Of a stretch of 64,000 bases of DNA, positions 51,657-63,515 are shown piece after piece. Every line of letters begins with the position of its first letter. Within the stretch, counting starts at the first letter, position 1. A program made the translations under genes and the position numbers. The stretch is taken from NCBI GenBank assembly GCA_035235625.1, contig CP141140.1, forward strand, positions 38,869,351 to 38,933,350, read 5' to 3'. This stretch comes from Saururus chinensis. Lineage: Eukaryota; Streptophyta; Magnoliopsida; Piperales; Saururaceae. The notes under the pieces were generated by a model. It had not been told where the DNA came from. It did no database searches and worked only from the letters and a program-made list of their open reading frames with translations.

Positions 51657-51779
51657 TTCAAAACAAAACAAATATATGATTCAGCTTAAATTAAGTAATT
51701 CAGAAACAAATGCATTTATTTAAATATGCATTAAAATAAAAAACTCAGAAATGTTTACTCCCTTGAGGTTTCCAGAAGT

Positions 51780-52290
51780 AATTGAGTTTCTCCTTCCTTT
51801 AAGACATTCTCCCGTTGAGGTCTAGAGATGGTGGGTGGAGCCTCCTCTTGCATCAAAACGTTTCTCTCTTTCTTACTTGAAGGTGGCAGACAAAACCACT
51901 TCTTACCTGGGACATTTGTCTCATTGCGTCTAAAGGTGATAGACAGAACCTACCCATTTCTAGGGTGTTTAAACCTCTCTTTATCCAGGATGTTTATCTC
52001 TTTGCATGCCTAAAGGCAGTGGACAAAACCTCCCCTTACCAAGGGGCATTTTATTCTTGTCACCCCCAAAGGTGGCAAACAAAACATCCCCTTACCCAAG
52101 ATGTTTCTCTCTCTACACACCTGAAAGCTGAAAGGATCCTCCCCTTAATGATATGCTTTTCTCTTTATGTCTTGACGGAAGATGATAGAGCCTCCTCTTA
52201 CTCCATGCCCTTTCTCTCTCTTTGCATCCCGATGGCAGAGCCTAGAACCTCCTCTTGCTCTAAGCCATTTCCCTACTCTAGAGTTGCAAG
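51780..52290 (-). repeat. ~55-bp leader repeats of the solo LTR at 48492
   Basis: Plus-strand core GACARAACCTCCCCTTACC with units near 51888, 51941, 52021, 52077 and weaker ones to 52250. Same family as the repeats in the LTRs at 37783, 27937 and 62400. Confidence 0.75.
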
Positions 52291-53215
52291 CTTACAATAT
52301 GGTTTATTCCATTGCATAGAGCACACTTGAATTAGATAGAAATGACTCGAATAGACGAAATTGGACTTAAAACGGCTCAGAAACAGCGAAAAATCTCCCA
52401 AAAAAATTGCTCGGCTCCTCCCTATTTATAGGGGAGAGCTGCAGACGTCCAAGCATGACACCTATGCGGACTAGTCATGTGTCACACTCTAAGGTCATGC
52501 ATGATGCAGCCCCACATGCGAGTGGTGTGCAGTTCATCCTCGCATTGCAGGAGCCAGCCCCCGTGAACACGGGCCTCATCCTGTGACCATGAGGGCCAGT
52601 TGCGCATGGCAAGCATCGGCGGTTGATGCGAGCTGCTATGGCATCTGCTTGCATTAGGTAATTTGTCATTTTTGAATATTTTATTATTATTTTATTCAAA
52701 TAATAATCTAAACTTCAAAATACGATAACTTCCTATATTGAAGTTGGAATCTTGTGTTCTTGGGACTATTGGACTCGTTTTGACCCCATATGGGTTGGCT
52801 TCAATTTTCAAGTGGGTTTTGCCCATGCAGCACGCTTCCTGTGGTTTTTACTTTTGTTCCCAACCTCCATTTCATGTGTTCTTCATTTTGTTACACTCAT
52901 TTCTTCTTGCTCTATATACATACAAGGATTTCACCCTTCAAACCCCACTAATTCTTATCTAAAAATCACTTATTAATATGAAGCCCACGGGTTAGATGTA
53001 CTAAAAAAGTGGGGCATTACATTCCTCTTTTGATAATCACCGGAGTCCATTAAATGACATTTTCTAGGACATTTGCCAAAGTCCGGTGCCCAAAAAGGAA
53101 CACTTAGCCTTTGATGTAAGGCTTTAGTCCATCTTCCAACTTCCTTGCCTTCTTGTACTCATCATTAAAGGGACAACGACCAAAGCATTCCAACTCAATG
53201 AACTTGGAACCTTGC

Positions 53216-56200
53216 TACAAGTTCATATGACAAGGGGGCCATGGCCCCCTCTAGCCCCCTACCTCCATCTCTAGCTGAGTTATTCATCTTATAATGCTAT
53301 AACCTGTTTGAACCTAACTCATGGGCCAGGGGAGCAACTCTACCAACAGAACTCCCAAGCCTTTGGTGAGCCGGAGATACTTGAGTCAACTTTTAATCTT
53401 GAGTCTCCGACATGTGGCTTAAAAAACTCTCTTTTGGAGTCAACCCAACACTAGGCCCATACGCCCTTAAGTGTCAAATGCAATGGTCAAAGGACATCTA
53501 TAGATTGTAGGGGTCAAGATAGGGTTTGCTTACCCCTCTATCATATATGTAATTCTATCATGTATTTATACATTCATTATGCAAGTAAATCATGCTATTA
53601 TGTACCCCACGAACAACATAAACAATGGCAGTGACCTTGCTTGAAAATTATAAACTGATATACTATCAATAGACCCATTGATGTGTCGACATAGGTTTTG
53701 ATGCCCACTGACAACCTCATCGATTGAACTATGCAAACAATGAGTGCACTGTGAGAGTTGAACTTGCTGACATATAATTGACAAGTACCTATGTGTCGAT
53801 GGCGGTATTTTCTGTAACAGTGAGAATTTCAACATATTTTATTACAAATTCACAAATTTTTTTTTGCAAAATTATGGTTGTAAATAAGGAAAAATGACAA
53901 ATACTAAACCTATGAAAGCAATTTTATAATTTAAAACATCACACATCCATTTTTCCCATATAATTTTTTTCATTTTTTTCAAAAAACATCATACGGCCAA
54001 ACCAAATGTTCCCATGCATTACACAAAAACAAACATGTGAAATAAATTCTACGATTATAGACTTTAAAAAACAAATCTCTCCCAAGCATTCTGGATTACA
54101 GGTCTCATAAATAGTCCACTGTCTAATCCAAATTATAAATCTAGAAAGTATAAACATCACAATTTTTATCTCACCCAATACATTAGATCATGGCACAAAT
54201 AATAAAGACTCACAATGAGTTCAGGGTACACTAAGCCAATGGAAATTGATCCACCCACAGAAACAAGTGTCCATCTCTAGGAGCTCTTCATCACAAACAT
54301 ATAAAAGCCTCCTGAACATTGGGGCTAAATAATAGGAAAAATGAGTATTTTCTTACTCAGTAGGAAAATACTCAGTAGGGCAATTCTAAACAATGAACTC
54401 TGTATGTCCTTACATAGATGCATTCATGCAACTCAAACATAAAAACATGCAAACACCTCAATGTCACATATTATAACAATCATGCACATACATATATCAT
54501 TTTACCAATCTTACACTTACAACATTACTCATACCATTCTTATACTTACAATCTTACTCAAAACATACTTACAGTCTTACTTGTGCCATTTTACTCAAAT
54601 TCTTACTCTTACAGTCTTGCTCAGAATATATGCTTACAATCTTGCACGAAAACATACACTTATAGTCTTACTAGAAATCTTATTTTTACAGTTTTGCTCA
54701 TAATATATGCTTACAATCTTGCTCATAATCTTACAAACTTACTTAGAAACTTACTTACTTATACAGTTGTTCACATACCATCGACTATTGAAGCTTATTA
54801 TAATAATAAGGTCCAGCATCAAAATAGAAAGAAATGCAACTGGGGCATCACCTTACCTTCGAGGAGTAACTGGACACCATGAAAATTTCTAAAGACAAGA
54901 CACACTTATGCTCATGGCGCACACGATCAAACAGGTAACATCAGTTTCATGATGCTATTTACTTGAGGGTGCAAATGCCCACACTCTAGGGGCCATACAG
55001 TGCTAACAAAGGCAGAATCATATAATGCCACTCTTGGGCTAGAATCTTATAGTGTTGATTACAAGCAAAAACAAACAATGCTCTTAGTAGAGCATCAAAC
55101 ATCTGAGCTTAATAAAACACAGAAATAATAAAACATATACATTTATTTCAATAGAGCATCAAACATCTAAGCTTAATAAAACACATAGAAAAAATAAAAC
55201 ATATATATTTATCTCAATAGAGCATTAAACATCTAGGTTTAAATACAACACACAGACAACATCCTGCAGGATAAACCATGGTAAGACATGAGAAATGCTC
55301 AGCTGATTCATTATCAGCTAGCTCAAACATAGAACTTAATCCATTGAAACCCATAGGTCTCAAACTCACAATGCTATCATATTAGCTTTTCTTATAATTC
55401 AAGTGTGAATTAAGTCATTTATGCAGATACAATTATGCCATAAAAACTTTCAATCTTACAATCATCCAATTATTAATTAGAAGCTAAGCCTGTTCCGAAA
55501 CCCTAATTTGTCAGGGTAGCATACTTCACTTAACCCATCCAGCTTATAATCATAACTCACCGTACAACAAATCCTTACATATTCATACAATTTTTTCCAT
55601 CCACCTTATGGCCAAATCATCTTACTTAGAAGTCATCAAACTAAGCTCCTCAAAGCCAACCCTACTTATCACCCTCTTACTTACCTCACTTATTGTTCTT
55701 ACTTTCACTTCATAATATATATGTTATGCTTGTACAATTACACTATGCACTATTACTATCTGACAATCCCCCATAAGGCACCAAACCTAAAAATCTGCTT
55801 ACTTGCTAAACCCCCAACATACGCTCCAAACCATGCAAAACTCATCCCAATCCTCGCCCATCAAACTTACATCCTCCGTCTTCAATCATATGGTTACAAA
55901 TCCGCACCCAAATCCATACCAAACCCTGTACCCACTTACCGTCCATTGCCCATACATCTGCCCACTCACATAAAGATATCCATTGCATATGTGTATAGCC
56001 ATCATATATACACATGCCCATACATACATATATATATATATAATATACACATAATTCCCTACGTAGCTTACCAATATACTCGCTAGCCATCACTAGCATA
56101 CACATGGTCCACATACATTAAACATACTTTTATCTCACATGCATGTTATATGCATTTTCAAACATACCATATAATCACGCTTACATGCACATCATGCAAT

Positions 56201-56756
56201 TGGATCATTATTTAGCATCCAAAACATTGAATCATGCAATCCTAACATGTTGCTAAATATTTTAAATATGTTATCATGAAATTACGAGATCAAAACTCCC
56301 CTACCTCATAATCAATGAAGTTTGATGGTGAGCACATGAAGACGGCAAGGTTGGAGGCCAAAAGCATCGCCTAGCTGAGAAAGCTTCTATCCTGAGGTTT
56401 AGGAAGCACCATAAGTAATCTCGGCAAGAGAAGGCTGACAAAAATCAATGTGGCAAAATCCACAATCCACGATAGTCACTAAGGGAGGCCGGGAGCAAGG
56501 TCGTGCCAAAAGGGGTGGCAAGTGCGACCGGAAACCAAGTTCGACTAAGTGAAGGTCAGCTGGCAGCTGAGAAGTACTCGGTCGGCCATAAGACACCAAA
56601 ATTAGCCATGGACAGCACCCAATGATGGTGATTTCATGTTAACTATGGCCCACATAAGGGGTGGAGGACATGGGCAATGCTCGAGAACTGAGGAGAGGTG
56701 TCAGGCTCTGGTGATCAAATCAATCGGTGGTTGAGCCTAAACCCTACATTGCACAT
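53216..56756. other. LTR-derived, no gene seen
   Basis: Includes a segment at 53640-53830 similar in words to the tandem repeat of the solo LTR at 33902 (GATGTGTCGAC, CTCATCGATTG), and TA-rich simple sequence at about 56025-56045. Element ends could not be set. Open frames here are low-complexity. Confidence 0.4.
54490..54760. repeat. Low-complexity tandem repeat (CTTACAGTCTTACTC-like)
   Basis: About ten diverged copies of a unit close to CTTACAATCTTGCTCAAAA, for example at 54542, 54567, 54606, 54638, 54660 and 54707. It creates long open frames on the plus strand that are not credible genes. Confidence 0.75.
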
Positions 56757-56761
56757 GCAAC

Positions 56762-58192
56762 TGATTGTTTATAATAAAACCCTTTGCAAGTGTATAAGGT
56801 AATTGTACTAGGATAAGTATTTAAGGGTTGTCGAACCTCAGGGACGGATGAATTATTACTAAATCTAAAGAGGAATTTGCTGATTAAAAACTGGAAAGAA
56901 CTTAAACTTAAATTAAGCAAAAGAAAGGAATCAACTAGTTTAAAAACAAGAGATTAATATGATGGAAATTACTTAGGAAATTGAATCCACTATAAAACCA
57001 TAACAATTCCTTAACTTTTAACCTAAATCTAGTGTGAATATGAACAAGTATTCTCAGCTACAAGCTAGAATTACTTTAGAAAAAATCATTAATTAAATTC
57101 CATGGCATGAACTATCTTCGACAATAGCACGAATCATCTACACTAAACTAGCTATAGGCATGACCCGTCTAATCTTAGTATAACTCATCCAAGTTATTAA
57201 TTATCTTAACATTAATTCTATTGTATGACCATCTCATCTAAATCACAGAAATTAGAATTGATGCAAATATCAAAACCACATCAATCTATCATCTACAAGA
57301 CAATAAATCAACATAGACTTGAATAAACATGAAAAGCTCTTCCATTAAAAAGGAAATTCATATCATATAATTGTCATCATTCACAACTGAGATCTAAATT
57401 AAAAAAAAAGAAACTAAAACTTATTTATAGCTTCATCAACTCCTAAGTAAAAGAAAAGTCTAGCCTTCCATTGTAGAAGAAAGCACTTGAATCTCCATTG
57501 AAAGCTTTGAGTTCTCTTCCATCTTTTTCTTCCTTTTTCTCTTCATAAAATCTACTGGAATCCTCTGATTTCAAGTCAAATATGTCTTTTTATAGGCATA
57601 AGATCTGTAGGAAGAAGTCCAATATGAAAAGGATTGAAATTTGGATCAAACAAGGAAACTGCGCGTTATGCCGTTCGAATGCCCTACATACCCATTCGAA
57701 CTCTTGAACTGAGTTTTGCTTCAAAATCATGTTATCCCGTTCGAATGCCTTGCATGCCCGTTCGAACGGCTACAATGTTTCTGCAATCTGGACAGTTTTT
57801 CTGGACAGTCTATATTCTGTTCATTAAGCTTTTCTTCATGTCCATATTAATTTCTAACTTGTTTATAACTCCAAAAAGTTGTCCAAATCACTTTAAAACA
57901 TGTCAAGACTATTTTGAACTATTCAAAATATCATCCAAGTACCTCGATAAGCGTACTTTACCTATAAAATATAAAATATTATACTTTAGACATGTAGAAA
58001 GTAACTAAAATTCCAACTTGATTTAAAGACATGTCTAAACTACTTATAACTACAAAATCATTAATAATTAAACTAAAATACTAATATCTATCTTAATCTA
58101 AATAAACCATAACTAACACTAAATTAACCTAATATATACTAGAAAATAAGGTAAAAAGACATATAAAATAGATATATATTTCATACTTATCA
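56762..58192 (+). mobile_element. Solo LTR, gypsy, possibly Tat/Ogre- or Athila-like
   Basis: Perfect GCAAC duplications at 56757-56761 and 58193-58197 bound a 1431-bp unit starting TGATTGTTTATAATAAAACC and ending TTCATACTTATCA. The block at 56786-56850 (GCAAGTGTATAAGG, GTCGAACCTCAGGGA) resembles one I recall from LTRs of Tat/Ogre-type plant gypsy elements. A cluster of CCGTTCGAATGCC words lies at 57668-57772. Orientation and clade are inferred. Confidence 0.75.
57668..57772. repeat. CCGTTCGAA motif cluster
   Basis: GCCGTTCGAATGCCC, CCCATTCGAAC, CCCGTTCGAATGCC and CCCGTTCGAACGGC occur within 105 bp. TTCGAA is palindromic, and CCGTTCGAACGG is a perfect 12-bp palindrome. Confidence 0.8.
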
Positions 58193-58197
58193 GCAAC

Positions 58198-60835
58198 TAC
58201 ATGGGCACATGGAAAAGAGGGCCACTCGAGGGGGAGATGGGTTGGATAGAGGTGGCTCATGGATCAAAAAGGGTGACAAAGTTAGGGCCCAAAGGTGGTG
58301 ACCGACCGAAGAGGAACATCGCCAATCTCCACCCACAACAAAAACAATTGGTGTGGGTAGCTGTGCATCTCGCATGGCAAAGGGCGAAGGGGTGTCTTGG
58401 AGTTTAGCGAGGTGAAGCAAAGGCCAAAGGGTTGTTGCTGTGTCAAGGCCAATAGAGGTAACCCCCACTATCACCGGGTTGTGGAAAATTGAACTAAATT
58501 TGGTTGGAGTCTATTTGACATAAAACGTGTAGAAGGGGGTCGACATATGGACAAGAGGAAGTACCAATAAGTTGGAATCAAATTTGGGGGTGGCGGTGCT
58601 AGGATGGGACAGCCTTGCCATCATTGTCGGGCTGAGGTGAAGTCCCAGTAGCACTTGCTAGCCAAGACCCACACAGATGAATCGTTTGGTTTAGGTGGAA
58701 GGAAAGGTGCGGGGTAAAATACAAGGGAGAGGAGAACTGCTCACGGGAAAACTAGCCAATGAGGTCAAAGCTGGGTCAGGAGGGATGACCCACCACTACC
58801 ACTAGACCATGATGGATCTAGTGGAGCTAGTCTGGAGTCTGACTGGTGGCTGATGGCATTTTGGCGGTGCAAAAATGGACTGAGACAGTGATAAAAAAGA
58901 CCGAGGAAAGGATTGGCAACTCATGGAGGAGCAAGGAGAGGATGACGGCGGCTTTGGCCAGTGCCTCTAGGGTCTTGGTGGCAAGACGAAGCTTAGTCCA
59001 ATGGAGAGCAGTGGCAAACGGTGTCAAATAGCTCTCTGATAAAGCGTCACAATTTCCGTTTAAAAATGATCAGAAAAATAGTAGTTAAGTCATAGAAAAA
59101 TCAAGGACAATACATTTCATTCTTATTCCAACCACTCATGCTATCATTGACGTGTTGATGGTCAGGTCGATGATTTGGATAGAAAATAAATAGACCATAC
59201 TAGTTCTCTAAACATCTCCTTCCATAAAACATGATAACCATCTCATTTAAACCATAAAAGCTCTAGTTTAAACCATGATTATAACCATTTAATCCACATG
59301 ATTCATAATTACCACCATTACTCAAAAGCATAGTAAAATCCCGTAGACAATAATTGTCACACCCTGGGGTTTTGGAAGAATATAAAACATCTTTTAATGA
59401 AAATATAATAGTTTGCTCGGGCCTATGAGTAGAGCTACTCACCATAAGCATGGTATAAAGTAGTACTTTCCCAAGAATATACCGTTACACAAGCTAAAGA
59501 ATAATAAGAGTTCTTACTTAAGATTTTTGGTATGGATTGAAATCCTTGAAATCATCTTGACAACTCCCAAGTAGGCTCTTCTACCCACATACTATGCTTC
59601 AACAAGTCTTGCTAGGTCTTGGGGGTGGTGAGTATTTTAAAATACTCCATAAGAGAGTTTATACTATTAGACATAAAGTAACACATAGAAGTTTCAAATC
59701 ACATAATATAGATTTACTTTTATAAAAATAGGGTGTGCCTCTCACCCAAAACTCCCTTAGAGCTTCTTCCTACGTATCAAAGATGCTAAGGACTTTGCTA
59801 TGGATACAAAGCAACCTCCTCTTACTCCTTCACGGATCATTACAAAACATTTCCTGCTTGTGGAGAGAACAGACACCCGTGTTCATAAGGCGTCAGGATG
59901 AAGAGAGTAGAGATCTTCCTATGATACTTTCTACCCTAGTGAGCATCGCCTTAATAGGTACCCTTCGTTAGGGGCTAATCATGGGTCTTGCCCTTCATTA
60001 GGGGCTCAACAGGCTAAAATAGGTATTGTGCATCTGATTCCAAACCAAATTATAATTGAGCCCTCATATAATCCAATGAGCTCTATGGAGGTGCCCAATA
60101 ACAACTCCAGGCAAACAAATTTATCATGAGTTCTCATACTCATAAAGGGCAGTTTTCCTTTCAAAACATTCCATCCCAATGTTTATCCTTTTAAAAACCC
60201 TAGCCTTTCCTTTACAAGCCATGGGAGCGTTACTATTAACGGCTAAAAACATAGGGTTGGTCGCTCGTTCCATCAAGACAGTTACCCTCTATCCAATTCA
60301 AGTAACTTGATCATCATGCTTGTAAATATTTTCAAAAATAATCTCGAGAGCCATCCTTCTATAGGAATGACTCTCTAAAACCTCTTTTAAAACCTACTAT
60401 AGTCATTCCTAATTAAAATAGTATCAAAGCTAGATTTTCTCTATCTCACACGCTACCATGTGTATAATTTATAGTCAAATTAAAATACATAAACACTTGA
60501 TAAACCATACATATGAGCATAGCATTCGTACACGTGATGGCAAGGTTGCCTTGCACAACCAGCAGCTTATCCGCCCTTTAACCCAAGTATATGCATGTCC
60601 AAAACAAAGAAAAACACAAAGAAAAGATAAGGAAAAAGGACTACCTCCAAAACCATTATTTAGCATAACATTTTACACTAATAAGGCCCCTACCTTGCTC
60701 CTAACCCCAGTGCACTCTCAGCTATCATGCAAACTAGTCCGCCCCTTGGCTGAATCCTGCGTCAAGCCTTACTAAGTTGCTAAGTATGGTCCGCCCCTTG
60801 GTTGAGTGCCCTCCCAGCTCCTCCAAGTTGCCAAC
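58198..60835 (-). other. LTR-derived region with probable gypsy pol end
   Basis: A TGTCACACCCTGGGG-type terminus at 59355 looks like an LTR end. Minus strand around 59510-59610 reads like the EEPTWEL portion of a chromovirus pol C-terminus. The stretch at 60680-60835 shares words with 33590-33680. Boundaries and element identity are uncertain; no host gene seen. The G-rich part at 58200-59040 has short open frames only. Confidence 0.35.
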
Positions 60836-62020
60836 TGTAGCACCCCTCATTTTTTTGATAATTTTTAAAAATGTAACAAAATTTAATTACAATTGCCAAG
60901 GATCACTGTGTACCAAAAGAGTAATTACAACATACTTTGTATTATACAAAGATGTCCAAAATTGGGCATAACATGCCTTTATACATCAGTTAGTACAAAA
61001 CTTACATAAAATACAAAAAAGAGTACCAAACTGTAATTTAAGAAAGCTCTTTATCGACTCCTTTAGATTCGAGTCACACACCTGTAGAATATGAGGGTGG
61101 GCAAGTAAATTCATACTCAGTAGGCTGAGTTAAATTCTAAAAATATGCTTTGTGCATGTAAAAATATTGTGCCATCTTTCTTTCAAAATCATTCAAACAA
61201 AACGATACAAGTATGAAAACATCGTCATAGAATGTCATGATACCAGATGACTTACACTCACGCTCATCGGGCAGCAGGAGACGGAAGGAAAGGGAATTTC
61301 TCATGATATCCCAATCCTGTGCACGCTAGAATCCAAATTTGGCGGTATCCAGAATCATCATAATAATCCTTAGTTTCAAGAAACCAAGAACTATCCAGAG
61401 GGTACGATTACCCAAAACACACAGAATTTTTTAAAAAGAGGAGAAGCTTTTAAAGATAGAGTTTCTTTTCAGAAAAATCCATAGCAAAACTTTGGTGAGT
61501 CAAAATCTCGGCATACGATTAGAATTTAAAGCCACCTACCTATAACATGTGCAGAAATCCAGAAATCCCCTTGTAGAATAAAGAGAGTCCCTCCTTAAGA
61601 TATTGGCCTTCAAGCGGGAATTTTAGCAGAATAATGGTTCCAACGTGTAGAACACATGTGATTTAGTGGGGTTGGGCTTTCGAATGGAGTGAAAATGATT
61701 TAAAACGGTCCAAAAACAGTAAAAAGAAGAAACGGGAGGATTAGGGAAAGGGGCACATTTTTTTGGGTTTTAGAGAGGTCACATCAAGAAAATAACCCTT
61801 CCGGTGCATAGAGCACCCTTGATTAAGTTGGAAACAGGTCTTGGATCGCGTAATTCAGACTTAAAAATGGGTCAGAAATAGTGAAAATAGTTAATAGGGT
61901 AGAAAACTAGACTTGGGTAAGAATTCTGGCCGGAGGGGAGGTTTTATAGGCAGAGGGAACGGCGGTGCACCGCCGTAAATATTTTTTTTAACTTTCAAAT
62001 AAACGTAGAATCAGGAACCA
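60836..62020 (-). mobile_element. Group-2-like LTR segment
   Basis: Starts TGTAGCACCCC, the usual inverted-type terminus of this group, after CCAAC. Contains the CATAGAGCACCCTTGATTA block shared with the LTRs at 37783 and 48492, and a minus-strand TATA-like CCTATAAAAC at about 61941-61950. Its other end runs into a gag fragment. Confidence 0.5.
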
Positions 62021-62029
62021 TATCTAGCA

Positions 62030-62260
62030 TTTCTCCTCCTTCAAGTAGGAGTTGTTCGCAAGAGTCTAGGCCTTCCTTGGAACCATCCTAAGTGATGGTG
62101 CCAAGCCCACCATCAAATCTTACTCTGAGTAGGACTCATGTATGAGTCCACCAATGCTCCAATGCTGTTGTTTCTTAGCTTTCCCTGAGTTGTCCATTTG
62201 CCAAGCTGAAACTCATCCACCCCTTGGCCTATTCAGTGGCTAGGGGTCTAACACAACATA
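62030..62260 (-). mobile_element. gypsy gag fragment, copy 3
   Basis: Shares the order and wording of 37250-37480 and 40300-40510: TCCTACTCCAA..AGTAG, CCATCAAATCTTACTC..AGTAGGACT, and a final GGCTAGGGGTCTAAC. Confidence 0.45.
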
Positions 62261-62399
62261 TACTTTATATCCTACTTCAAGGGGTAATTATTCGGCTAAT
62301 AGAATATATAAGCAAAATTTTCAAAACATACCTTAAAACTAAATCTAACTCATAGCATGTTAGAGTCATACATATATTAAGTTTAAATGACAACCAATG

Positions 62400-63515
62400 T
62401 CACAAACATGTCATAAGATAGGATAAAACCCCTACCTCACTCTCTCTGCGAGTTCAAAGATGACGAGCTAGACTCTAGGAACTTGGAAATCCATGTTCCA
62501 GGCTTTAGAGCTCTCTAAACAGAAAATAACTCCACCACAATGTCCAATAAGCTCATTGACGGTGGACAAAACCTCCACTTACCCGGAGATGTTTCACACT
62601 TTTTGCACCCATAGGTTGCGGATAGGACCTCCCCTTATCTAGGGACGTTTCTCTCTTTCAGTGGCCCATCAGTAGAGGACATAATTTCTTCTTACTCTGG
62701 GCTGCTTTCTCACTCTCTCTCTCTTTCTCTGGGTCTAAGGGAATTAGACAGAGTCTCCTCTTGCCTTGGTTTGCTTCCCCTTCTGGAGTCACTAACTCAA
62801 GGAATGGACCATTCCATTGTGTAGCGTATCATCGAATTAGTTAAGAACATCTATTGAATGGCTCTAATCGGACTTCAAACGACTTAGAATGAGAGAAATG
62901 AAGTTCGAGGAGTACAGGAGAGAGGAAATTGGGAAAATAGCCACTCACGTGGCTATTTATAGCCGTTTGAGACTGTTTGTGCCCCACCATCACGTGGATA
63001 GTGTGTGTTTGCATGGACCGGGTCCCTGTGCACTCCGCGTCGCATGGGGCGGTCCGACATGCATGACGTGTGTCACAGAAAGCTGATGTGGGCAATGACA
63101 TGAATTGCAACTGATGTCAGCCTAACTATAATTCCCCTTTTTCAATTTATTTTTTTTAAAACTCAAAAATTTAAAACGCGCGTAAATTTCTCTCCTGAAC
63201 TCCGATTCATGCGTTCTTCATACCATTGGGATCATATGGATGAGCCCTACAAACTTATACCCCATATGGGTAAGTTATTTCGTATTTTTTAAGTGGGTCC
63301 TGCCCATGTGGTACTCTTCCTGAAGCCGTAGCTTTCAACCCTAGTGTTCGATTTGAGCAGTTCAAGGCTCATTACACTTGTAAAAATGAGCTCTAACAGA
63401 TCCTAAAGAAAACCCATTAAAAATCTACCTCTAAATAATTCAAAATTTCTAAAAGATCTAGAAAAGTAGCTTTATTAGAGGCATAGAATCGTACCAAAAA
63501 TTTACAATCGTTACA
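62400..63515 (-). mobile_element. Group-2 LTR of an element leaving the window
   Basis: Carries ~56-bp repeats (units near 62564, 62620, 62677), the TAGCGTATCATCGAATTAG block, and a minus-strand TATA box (GGCTATAAATAGCC) at 62951-62964. On the minus strand it starts TGTAACGATTG at 63515. The low-coordinate limit is uncertain because the gag fragment lies next to it. As the internal region lies at higher coordinates on the minus strand, this is the 3' LTR. Confidence 0.65.

Larger units (their letters stand above)
48492..53021 (-). mobile_element. Solo LTR, group 2, nested in the Tekay-like gag, itself interrupted
   Basis: Perfect TTCCT target duplications at 48487-48491 and 53022-53026. The unit starts TGTCACACCC and ends GGGGCATTACA. 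Without the inner insertion it is about 1.92 kb. A minus-strand TATA box (CCTATAAATAGGG) lies at about 52425-52437. The ~55-bp leader repeats lie at 51780-52290. Sequence outside both ends is gag of the same host element. Confidence 0.88.
42005..53215 (-). mobile_element. Tekay/Del-like chromovirus (Ty3/gypsy), broken, with nested solo LTRs
   Basis: Minus-strand parts, 3' to 5': LTR 42005-44764; pol C-terminus 44803-45198 (SPRFIGPFEIL, and an ending like the chromovirus YPHLF block); integrase region about 45339-45900 (MTPFEALYGRPCQLP); RNase H about 46337-46627 ([20 protein letters not shown]); reverse transcriptase about 47087-47320 and neighbours ([27 protein letters not shown]); protease-side region about 48045-48236; gag zinc knuckle 48249-48490 (CYKCGQQGYFKKDCP); and, beyond the nested LTRs, the gag capsid segment 53027-53215. 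Broken in many places, with no 5' LTR recognised beyond 53215. Long LTR and pol type fit Tekay/Del. Probably millions of years old, since two later insertions sit inside it. Confidence 0.85.

Noticed and set aside
58201-59031. Short open frames considered as host gene exons
   Set aside because: No domain, no splice-linked continuation, and the surroundings are LTR-derived.
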